From the NCBI GenBank assembly GCA_934630815.1, contig CAKTWI010000005.1:1-64000 (forward strand): 64,000 nucleotides of DNA. The letters are read 5' to 3'. Shown piece after piece: positions 1 to 6,294 of the stretch. The translations under genes and the position numbers were made by a program. The notes under the pieces are model-generated. The model was not told where the DNA came from, did no database searches, and saw nothing but the letters and a program-made list of their open reading frames with translations. Source of the DNA: an uncultured Senegalimassilia sp. Its GTDB lineage: Bacteria; Actinomycetota; Coriobacteriia; Coriobacteriales; Eggerthellaceae. The first letter of the stretch is position 1; each line of letters opens with the position of its first letter.

Positions 1-1
1 G

Positions 2-214
2 AAAGCCGTCTTCTGGTGGTGCTACCTGCACGTGGAGAGCCCGAAAAGCATGGCCGACACCTTGCGGGAGATGCCGATCGACGCCGATGTCGAAAGGCTG
101 AGGGACGAATACGGGGTCAAGGCAGACGAGGTCGGCGCTCCGCAGAGATGGGGAGAGGGGCTTGTCTGGGACGAATTGCATCACGCGACAAGGTACCCGT
201 ACGCAACGGAGTGA
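2..214 (+). CDS. C-terminal fragment of a transposase-like protein (5' end outside window)
   Basis: An open frame enters from the left edge and ends at the TGA at 212-214, giving about 70 residues. It begins KAVFWWCYLH and ends in a tryptophan-rich stretch, RWGEGLVWDELHHATRYPY. From memory this pattern (aromatic WWCY near an MP-x-D motif, then WG..VWDELH) recalls the C-termini of IS1249/IS256-type transposases of Actinobacteria. That is recollection, not an alignment. The catalytic domain would lie to the left and cannot be inspected. The short sequence after the stop looks like an element end, which supports the idea weakly. Confidence 0.42.
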   Translation, partial: KAVFWWCYLHVESPKSMADTLREMPIDADVERLRDEYGVKADEVGAPQRWGEGLVWDELHHATRYPYATE

Positions 215-218
215 ATAA

Positions 219-246
219 ATGTTCCGGACACACTTTTTGTCCTATA
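219..246. repeat. Possible right end of the insertion sequence
   Basis: Just after the transposase-like stop codon there is a stretch containing GGACA (226-230), a 7-nt loop and TGTCC (238-242). Terminal inverted repeats of related elements often carry GGACA/TGTCC near the tip. The partner end is outside the window and no target-site duplication can be checked, so this is tentative. Confidence 0.28.
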
Positions 247-267
247 AGCCGGCATCGCGCCGGGCCC

Positions 268-440
268 GCGCACGGCATGCGCCGAGAAGGCCCGCAGGGG
301 GTATCCCCCCTGCGGGCCTCTCCGCGTTTCGGGGCCGTCCCGCTCCTAAAGCGGAGGGCCGGCGCGAGCCCCCCTTGTTGGGCCGGCCGCGCGCACGGCG
401 TGCGCTTAGGGCCTGCAGAGGGATGTTTCTCTGCAGGTCA
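268..440 (+). repeat. Doublet of related two-hairpin units
   Basis: Two units share one architecture. Unit 1 has a small hairpin GCGCACGGCATGCGC (268-282), then a long stem GGCCCGCAGGG... closing at about 318. Unit 2 has GCGCACGGCGTGCGC (391-405), then GGCCTGCAGAG (410-420) paired with CTCTGCAGGTC (429-439). The long stems differ at two pairs and both changes keep pairing (C-G to T-A, G-C to A-T). A further hairpin, CCGCT/AGCGG, lies between the units. The doublet could be 3' structures of the upstream element or an RNA; neither unit has a good T-tract except a short TTTT after unit 2. Confidence 0.5.
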
Positions 441-487
441 TTTTGTCACTGATGTTTTCTACATGTCTGTTGTTGCGTGTGCATGAC

Positions 488-524
488 AATGGCCCCAGCA
501 ATGCTGGGGCCATTTGTGTCTTTT
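488..524 (+). terminator. Hairpin, probable terminator
   Basis: AATGGCCCCAGC (488-499) pairs perfectly with GCTGGGGCCATT (503-514) around an AAT loop. A T-rich stretch follows on the plus strand (TGTGTCTTTT). On the minus strand no T-run follows, although the stem could still slow polymerase leaving the phosphoesterase gene. Confidence 0.6.
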
Positions 525-538
525 GGGTCATTTGGTAT

Positions 539-1390
539 TCACTCTAGGTCAATGTCTAGGGAGTCTTGATCTTCGATTTGGGAGGCATAGTCAGCTATCG
601 GTGTTTTTTGGCCTTCTGCTTGCACGGGGAGTAGTTGATAGGGTAGCGACAAGGTCTCTTCGGCATCGGCATCGGCGATGATTTTTGGGTCTGCCAATAC
701 GGCTATTCGGTTGTATAACGCGGTTGTCTTATCTTGGATTTGAGCGTCGATGTGATAATGGCCGCAGAACCAATGGCGATAAGTTAGACGGTCTTGAATT
801 GTTTGGAGCCAATCGGTGTATTCGTCCATCGGGTGGATTTCCAGGCGATCGGTGTGCTCGGATATGCCTTGCGCGCTAGATGAAGGCGCACAATGGGTGA
901 TGACGAAGTCGCAATTCCAATCTGCTGCATCAAGTGTCTCAAGGGCCGCTGCTCGCTCCTGCTCATTTGGAATTTCTTCGGTGAACCATGTTTCGTCCTG
1001 GATTCGATGCGTCCTGTCGTATTCGCTCGAAGTTGCTCCGCCCATCGTGAAGATTCGATATCCGTCTATGTTGAACATTTGGCCTCGTTTGAGGTGGAAG
1101 ACGCTGGTTGCTACTTGATGTACCGCCCCTCCATTCCATGTGGTTTCGGGAAGGCTGTTCAGCAGGCTGAAGCCCTCATGATTACCGTCAACAAATAGGG
1201 TTGTGAACGGCCTGGCGTCGAGCCAACGGAGCCAATATTGCTCGCTTGCAGAGTTGTTCCATACAAGACCGAAGTCGCCGCAAATGATCACGTAGTCATT
1301 TTTGGTCAGTCCTGCGGTGTTGAAGCAGCTTTCTGAGAGTTTTGCGATGTCATATGAGGCATGGATATCGCCCGTCACGAAGATGCTCAT
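539..1390 (-). CDS. Calcineurin-like metallophosphoesterase
   Basis: A 283-residue protein with the full metallophosphoesterase signature in order: GDIHA at the N-terminus, GDFG near residue 39, GNHE near residue 70, THCAP near residue 165 and GHYHID near residue 210. These histidines, aspartates and asparagine bind two metal ions. The substrate cannot be read from the motifs; relatives hydrolyse phosphodiesters, phosphoproteins or nucleotides. The last 70 residues are acidic and follow no motif I know. It lies 15 nt downstream of a ribbon-helix-helix gene and is probably co-transcribed with it. The Shine-Dalgarno is weak, which suggests translational coupling. Base composition is less GC-rich than the core genes, fitting an accessory region. 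Confidence 0.85.
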   Translation of the reverse strand: MSIFVTGDIHASYDIAKLSESCFNTAGLTKNDYVIICGDFGLVWNNSASEQYWLRWLDARPFTTLFVDGNHEGFSLLNSLPETTWNGGAVHQVATSVFHLKRGQMFNIDGYRIFTMGGATSSEYDRTHRIQDETWFTEEIPNEQERAAALETLDAADWNCDFVITHCAPSSSAQGISEHTDRLEIHPMDEYTDWLQTIQDRLTYRHWFCGHYHIDAQIQDKTTALYNRIAVLADPKIIADADAEETLSLPYQLLPVQAEGQKTPIADYASQIEDQDSLDIDLE

Positions 1391-1405
1391 AAGGCGAACT
1401 CGCTT

Positions 1406-1732
1406 CTAGAACAGTGAGGGCGTTTGCGCGGCAGGCGCCGCTTGTGCGGCTTTTGCCTTGCGCGCGGAGCGGGCGGGCTTCATTTGCTTGATTTCCTCAA
1501 GTTCGTTTTGCATCAATTCGCTGCGCTCAAGCAGCGTTTCGAGCTTGTCGGCGAAATCGGACAGTTGCAGCGCCACGCTGGTCTCTTCCTCTACGTAGCG
1601 CTGAAGCGCTTCCGTGATTGCCGCGGTTCGCGTGATGCCGCGTTTGCTGGCAACCTCGTCCACCGTTTCGGCTAGCTTTCGATCTACCCATGCGGCAAGC
1701 TGACGTTTGTCTTGACTGTGCTCCACTGCCAT
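1406..1732 (-). CDS. Ribbon-helix-helix DNA-binding protein
   Basis: 108 residues. Residues about 9-50 fit a ribbon-helix-helix fold: a short basic strand (KRQLAAWVDRKL), then two helices with the turn SKRGITRTAAITEAL. Such proteins bind DNA as dimers and often regulate their own operon. Residues about 52-85 are a predicted helix or coiled coil (LETLLERSELMQNELEEIKQ), followed by an Ala/Lys-rich tail. The start has AGGAG about 8 nt upstream. Tandem 10-bp repeats sit in its own promoter, as expected for autoregulation. The downstream partner is a metallophosphoesterase. An antitoxin role is possible, but no toxin-like partner is evident. Confidence 0.75.
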   Translation of the reverse strand: MAVEHSQDKRQLAAWVDRKLAETVDEVASKRGITRTAAITEALQRYVEEETSVALQLSDFADKLETLLERSELMQNELEEIKQMKPARSARKAKAAQAAPAAQTPSLF

Positions 1733-2231
1733 AGCTTGTTCTCCTGGTGCTGTGTTTGTGTAGTGTGATTTAGCTATGACATCAGTATAGCCGGTATAAG
1801 CCGGTTACCGCCATGAATTCACTCTATTCATCATCGGAAACGGGTTGGTGCTGTTCATGCCTTGCTGTATTCGGTTCCTTGCGATCGTGGGGGTGCAAAG
1901 CTGTGATAGCCCGGTGATGAGGTTGTCTCAGGTCGGCGATGTTGTGGCAGGGTTGGAGTTTGCCGATGCCAAGTGCAGGCTTGCAGAGACGGTGGAGGTT
2001 GCCGAGGTGGACGATAGCCGGGCTATCGAATAGGCTCATTGACTATCGTTTCGAAGGGCTTATGGGATGGTTTCGTTTGTTGGGGGAGCCGCCTTCAGAC
2101 CGCTGGGTTACCGCTTCGGCGACCGGGCTGCAAGGTTTGACGGTGTGGTGTGTAAGATGCGGGCAAGGGTTGCGTAAGTTGGCGACGTCATGCTGGTTTG
2201 TGAAGTGATTTGCGCTTGAAAGGAACCGGTT
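1733..2231. other. Intergenic region with ATAGCC palindromes
   Basis: About 500 nt with no convincing gene. It holds the RHH promoter near 1785, a GATAGCCCGG site at 1905-1914 and a palindrome at 2012-2028 with arms CGATAGCC and GGCTATCG. Minus-strand translations contain short stretches reminiscent of the end of XRE-type helix-turn-helix domains (for example SPTYATLARI near 2140). They do not form an intact gene and may be relics or chance. Confidence 0.45.
1784..1808 (-). promoter_or_regulatory. Promoter and tandem-repeat operator of the RHH operon
   Basis: Reading the minus strand, a TATACT -10 lies at 1784-1789. Directly upstream are two 10-bp repeats, seen on the plus strand as AGCCGGTATA (1789-1798) and AGCCGGTTAC (1799-1808). 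They are one helical turn apart, in the -35/-10 spacer. That position and spacing suit an autoregulating ribbon-helix-helix repressor. Confidence 0.5.
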
Positions 2232-3905
2232 ATGGCAACCATGAATATCTGCTTGTCCCACGATGCGGCGTTTCGCTGGCTTGTGCGGAATCGCAATCCT
2301 CGCATCACGGGGAACAAGACCACGGCTCGGGTGCTGCCTTGTACGTCACCGTTTGTTTCCGAGAGTAGGACGTTGCGTTCGCTTTTGGGTATCGAGGACG
2401 GCAAGCTAGAAGTGCTTGTGCGGACTTCGGCGGGCAGGCGTGACGGTGATTGCTTGCGGTCCCATTATTCGGGAAACGCGTATCCAGCAGGATCGTTCGT
2501 GAAGGTGCCGGTTGAGGGGTTCGGCGCGGTTTGCTGTTCGTCCCCTGAGCTGACGTTTTTGCAGATTGCGGTTAAGCATTCCTTGTTGGAAACGGTGTAT
2601 ATGGGTTATGCGCTTTGCTCGTCGTATCGAATCGATGCCGATGCTGAAAACGGAATCGCTTTACGAGAGGGCGATGACGAGCCGCTGACGTCTGTTGCAA
2701 GAATCGGACAGTACTTGGCGAAGGTCGATGGGACCTATGGGACGGCGAAGGCGCGTCGTGCGCTCGCCTATGTACGCGATGGATCGATTTCGCCGACGGA
2801 ATCTGCGATGGCGATGGCCTTGAGCATGCCGCGACGTTTCGGCGGGTTTGCGGCAGGGGATGTGGTTCTTGGCGAGAATGTTGCAGGAAGAGGTTGTTTG
2901 TCGTTGGCGGAGGGTTCGGGTGACTCGGGCCGTATGCTGACCGTGCGTTCAACGAGTCGAAGACGCGATGTGGCTGCGTTGAACATCTCGCTACCCGATG
3001 GGGTCGGCCGGGGAAGGGCAAGCGGCCTTGCCCGTGGTATCAATGGCCCGGAGGACCCTGAGGAGCTCCCTGTGGCAGCGTTTTGCGCGCAGCGAGGCGG
3101 TACTTCGTTCGATCGGGAAAGCGAGGCAGCGGGTGCGAAGGGCGACCGCAGGGCAAAGAAAGCGGTTCGAGGTGTAACAGCGAGTGAGGAGGATGCTCGA
3201 GACTCAAGGAAGACAGATCGGGGCATGGCGGCGAGCAAGAAGATCGATCGAGGTCTGGTGACTGACGAGAAGAATGCTCGAGATGTGGTAACGGATGAGA
3301 GGGGTGCTCGAGGTCTGGTGGCGGGAGAGAAAGTTGCTCGAAACACGGCAGTAGACGAGAAGGATGCTCGGGGTGCGGCAACTGGCAAGAAAGAGGTTTG
3401 CAGCATAGGGCGGTTGGCTCGAGGCGTGTACCAAGAAGCGGCTCAAGGAGCGAGGGCGGCTCAAGACGCAGATCGAGAAGCTGCGGCATCGCATAACGGG
3501 CATGGCGGGCTGCAACGTCGAGCGATATTGGTTCGTCCCGAACAGGTGCATGAATTCGATGCGTATGTGCAGCTGTGCGAGAAGGTTGCAAGGAGAATGC
3601 GCCGTCGAAACGTTCCTAGAGGCGGTTTCGCGGGGTCTTGCGAATTGCTGGAGATGGGGACTTGCGAGGGGATGGGAGTGAACGAAGAGGCGGGCATATC
3701 GTCGGCCTTTGGGGATGAAGCCGAGGCTAAGCAGCGAGCGAAAGAGGCTCGTCAGCTTGCGAGGAGGGTTGAACTCTGGCAAACGCTCGTTTGCTTCAGC
3801 GCGTTTCGTCAAAGCGAAACAGGTAGCAGCGTGAACGTGTTCGATCCTCCTGCCGATCACGTCTGCGAGCGTAGAGGGAAGGGAGAAGGTCCTAGTTGCA
3901 AGTGA
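2232..3905 (+). CDS. Accessory protein resembling a coriobacterial endonuclease-like family, with internal repeat tract
   Basis: 557 residues; start supported by GAAAGGA upstream. Residues 1-240 are globular, with a SSPELTFLQ motif, a MGYALCSSYR motif and a VARIGQYL...RRALAYVRDGSISPTESAMAM segment. From memory these mark a Coriobacteriia family whose C-terminal half is a DUF559-type (very-short-patch-repair-like) nuclease domain. Here residues 313-388 are instead a degenerate 10-residue tandem repeat rich in R, G, K, D and E. After it comes a short region (QRRAILVRPEQVHEFDAY) that could be the remnant end of the nuclease fold; the expected acidic metal-binding core is not visible. Codon use is less GC-biased than in the core genes. 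The function is unknown; relatives may belong to defence or toxin-antitoxin modules, which is inference. Confidence 0.55.
   Translation: MATMNICLSHDAAFRWLVRNRNPRITGNKTTARVLPCTSPFVSESRTLRSLLGIEDGKLEVLVRTSAGRRDGDCLRSHYSGNAYPAGSFVKVPVEGFGAVCCSSPELTFLQIAVKHSLLETVYMGYALCSSYRIDADAENGIALREGDDEPLTSVARIGQYLAKVDGTYGTAKARRALAYVRDGSISPTESAMAMALSMPRRFGGFAAGDVVLGENVAGRGCLSLAEGSGDSGRMLTVRSTSRRRDVAALNISLPDGVGRGRASGLARGINGPEDPEELPVAAFCAQRGGTSFDRESEAAGAKGDRRAKKAVRGVTASEEDARDSRKTDRGMAASKKIDRGLVTDEKNARDVVTDERGARGLVAGEKVARNTAVDEKDARGAATGKKEVCSIGRLARGVYQEAAQGARAAQDADREAAASHNGHGGLQRRAILVRPEQVHEFDAYVQLCEKVARRMRRRNVPRGGFAGSCELLEMGTCEGMGVNEEAGISSAFGDEAEAKQRAKEARQLARRVELWQTLVCFSAFRQSETGSSVNVFDPPADHVCERRGKGEGPSCK
3168..3395 (+). 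repeat. Degenerate 30-bp (10-residue) coding repeats
   Basis: About eight units in frame, each starting with Arg: RGVTASEEDA, RDSRKTD (short), RGMAASKKID, RGLVTDEKNA, RDVVTDERGA, RGLVAGEKVA, RNTAVDEKDA, RGAATGKKE. The units match in charge pattern more than in exact sequence, so this is an old repeat. It would encode a flexible or helical charged spacer. Confidence 0.8.
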
Positions 3906-4573
3906 CCTTGATGCTTGCGCCGATGGTCTCGGCGGATGCGATACCGGGTGCGGTATCGTGACGCGTGAAGGCGCGAGCTCGCCCTGAGATCGCCTTGGCG
4001 GATGCTAACCGGTGCGACGTATCTCGATGTAAGTTCGTTCAACCTTCCTTTCCCGTCGACTGCGTAGTGAGCGAAACCGGTGAGGCCGACATGATGGTGG
4101 GTAAACATGTTCAACTTTATCAGCGATTCCGCGTGCGAATAGCAAGAAGGACGATATTGCGATGCGCGAACGCATCTGGCTCTTCTGCCGACGCGTTAGC
4201 CGGTGCAAAGAGGGGCTGCCTTTGATGTGCAATCGCTTTCGTGTCATCCGGCGTGTGCGTTGGCAAAGGGGGACGACGTCGCAGCTTATGAGTGTGCTTC
4301 GCTTCTTATGCTGATCGCGCCGCTAGCTGATGGTTGGGAGGGCGGAGGCCTGATATGCGAACGTGTTCAATCTCCCAGGAATTGCGTTGACGATTGCCGG
4401 CGGGAAGCTCGATGCGTGTACGTCTCGCTTTTCCCGGCAATCGTGTTGGCAGATAGATTGCGTTCTGAAAAAAGCATATCCCGGTGCCAGGAATTACCGA
4501 TGGCGGAATAGCATGTGTCGGTATAATGAGCAACGCTATAGATACTGATAATGGAAAAATCAAAGGCAGCATT
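3906..4573. other. Long intergenic region upstream of metF
   Basis: About 670 nt with only short open frames of non-protein-like composition. There is an imperfect direct repeat, CGGCGGATGCGATACCGG near 3930 and TGGCGGATGCTAACCGG near 3994. The right end carries the metF promoter. I looked for S-box and cobalamin riboswitch landmarks before metF and saw none. Confidence 0.5.
4522..4527 (+). promoter_or_regulatory. Likely -10 element of the metF operon
   Basis: A perfect TATAAT lies 46 nt before the metF start. No good -35 is placed 16-18 nt upstream. Confidence 0.5.
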
Positions 4574-5449
4574 ATGGATACTGTAGAAAGCATCTTCGCG
4601 CAGGCCCGCCAGACGGGCGCGCAGCCGGTCTCGTTCGAGATCTTCCCGCCGAAAGGTGAGTTGAGCATGGAGTCGGCGCGCACAATCGCGCAGGAGCTTG
4701 CAAAGCTAGATCCCGCGTTCATCAGCGTGACGTATTCCGCGGGCGGTAGCGGCAACAAGCAGGCCACCGCTGAAATCGCCGCCATGATCCAGGATGATCA
4801 CGGCGTCCCCACCGTGGCCCACCTGACTTGTGCCGGCGCGTCGCAGCAGTCGATTTCGAAGGCTATCGCCGACATGAAGGACCGCGGTATTCGCAACGTG
4901 CTGGCATTGCGCGGCGATTTGCCGGAGGGCTATGAGCCCGGTGATTTCCGGTATGCCAAGGACCTTATCCCGGTGCTGGCAGATGCGGGTTTTTGCGTCG
5001 GCGCTGCGGCGTATCCCGAGGGCCATATCGATTGCGACTCTCTTCGCTTGAACGTGGAGCATCTGAAGCAGAAGCAGGATGCGGGCGCAAGCTTCCTGGT
5101 CACGCAGCTGTTCTTCGACAATGACTGCTTCTATCGCTTCCGCGAAGGGGCTGAGGCCGCTGGCATCACCGTGCCGATAACCGCGGGCATCATGCCGTTC
5201 ATGAGCAAGGCGCAGATCCAGCGCATGGTGTTCATGTGCGGGGCTTCGCTTCCCAGCCCCATCATCAAGCTGCTCGCGCGATATGAGGACGACCCGGCAA
5301 GTTTGCGCCAGGCCGGTATCGAATACGCGTGCCGCCAGCTGACCGACTTGCAGGCGCATGGCGTCGAAGGGTTGCATGTGTACACCATGAACAACCCCGA
5401 GATCGCCCGTGCAGCCTCGTGCGCGTTGAAGGTGGCGCTGGTTTCTTGA
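4574..5449 (+). CDS. metF: Methylenetetrahydrofolate reductase
   Basis: 291 residues, normal length for the family. The enzyme uses a flavin to reduce 5,10-methylene-THF to 5-methyl-THF, the methyl donor of methionine synthase. Visible hallmarks are SFEIFPPKGE at the N-terminus (catalytic Glu), AHLTCAG, LALRGDLP, VGAAAYPEGH and TQLFFDNDCFYRF, all strong MetF motifs. The frame is open further upstream, but the start at 4574 has AAAGG 7 nt before it and gives the usual N-terminus. Its TGA overlaps the ATG of the next gene, so metF, the reactivation protein and metH form one translationally coupled operon. Confidence 0.93.
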   Translation: MDTVESIFAQARQTGAQPVSFEIFPPKGELSMESARTIAQELAKLDPAFISVTYSAGGSGNKQATAEIAAMIQDDHGVPTVAHLTCAGASQQSISKAIADMKDRGIRNVLALRGDLPEGYEPGDFRYAKDLIPVLADAGFCVGAAAYPEGHIDCDSLRLNVEHLKQKQDAGASFLVTQLFFDNDCFYRFREGAEAAGITVPITAGIMPFMSKAQIQRMVFMCGASLPSPIIKLLARYEDDPASLRQAGIEYACRQLTDLQAHGVEGLHVYTMNNPEIARAASCALKVALVS

Positions 5450-6294
5450 TGGTGCGTTATGGACGTCTTGGCGCGGGGGGCGTGCCTGATGCGCGGTTCG
5501 ATCGCAGCGAGGCGCTGAGATATCTGGGATACACGGGTCAGCAGGTTGATGAGGCGCTGCTGACCCGTTTCAATAGGTTGGCCGATGAGTGCGAGAGGTC
5601 TATCAAACCCGTATTCGCTTGGAGCGTTTTCGATATCGATGAGAAGCGAACGTGTTGGGAGGCGCTGGAGTCTGCGACGACAGGTTCGCTTAACGTCCTT
5701 GATACGTCGGCGGATGCGGTCGAGAGCTGTAGCACGGTATCGAGTGGGGAAGCCGAATGCGGGAAAGGGCGCTTGCCTAAGATGGCTCTGGAAGGCTGCG
5801 ATCTTATCCTCGAGGGCAACAGCATCGCCGAGCATTTGCGAGGGGCTTGCAAGGTTGCGTTGATGGCGTGCACGCTCGGCGCCGTCAGCGAGCGGGAGAT
5901 GCGAAAGCATGAGGCCATCAGCGTGGCGGACGGCGTGATGTTCGGAGCTTGCTGCTCGGCGCTGGTCGAGGCGGCGGCAAACATCACTGAAGATCTTGTC
6001 GTTCGCTTCGCCCAGGACATGGGCATGAGCACGAACTGGCGTTTCAGCCCCGGCTATGGCGACTTGCCGCTGAATGTGCAGCCGGCGTTTTTGAAGGCCC
6101 TTGATGCGAGTCGGCGCTTGGGCATTTCGGTTACGTCGACGAACATGCTCGTTCCGGTGAAAAGCGTCACCGCCGTGCTAGGATTGTTCGAAAAACCCAC
6201 TGATGGCGGCGAAGCGCGCGTTGATGCTTGCGCGATATGCTGTTTAAGGGATGGTTGCGAGTTAAGGAAACGAGGGGTTACCTGCCATGGATGA
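5449..6294 (+). CDS. Stand-alone methionine synthase reactivation-domain protein
   Basis: 281 residues, start overlapping the metF stop. The segment NWRFSPGYGDLPLNVQ near residue 205 corresponds to the R..PGYG signature of the SAM-binding activation domain at the C-terminus of long MetH enzymes. The middle (ACTLGAVSEREMRKH, then ALVEAAANITED) also fits this family. The C-terminus carries a Cys cluster, CAICCLRDGCELRKRGVTC. The MetH encoded next lacks this domain, so the protein probably performs reductive methylation of cob(II)alamin in trans. The N-terminal 80 residues are less conserved to my eye. The stop overlaps the metH start by 8 nt. Confidence 0.82.
   Translation: MVRYGRLGAGGVPDARFDRSEALRYLGYTGQQVDEALLTRFNRLADECERSIKPVFAWSVFDIDEKRTCWEALESATTGSLNVLDTSADAVESCSTVSSGEAECGKGRLPKMALEGCDLILEGNSIAEHLRGACKVALMACTLGAVSEREMRKHEAISVADGVMFGACCSALVEAAANITEDLVVRFAQDMGMSTNWRFSPGYGDLPLNVQPAFLKALDASRRLGISVTSTNMLVPVKSVTAVLGLFEKPTDGGEARVDACAICCLRDGCELRKRGVTCHG

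Larger units (their letters stand above)
215..538. other. Intergenic region with hairpins only
   Basis: No reading frame here looks protein-like. The region holds the possible IS end, the hairpin doublet, and one more strong hairpin just before the convergent metallophosphoesterase gene. Confidence 0.7.

Noticed and set aside
1824..2404. Possible XRE-type regulator relics on the minus strand
   Set aside because: Stretches such as SPTYATLARI look like helix-turn-helix ends, but no intact domain, start or SD is present, and frames overlap the accessory gene.
3906..4573. Riboswitch (SAM or cobalamin) upstream of metF-metH
   Set aside because: I looked for the AAGAG/GCAACC and B12-box landmarks and did not find them; only a -10 is visible.
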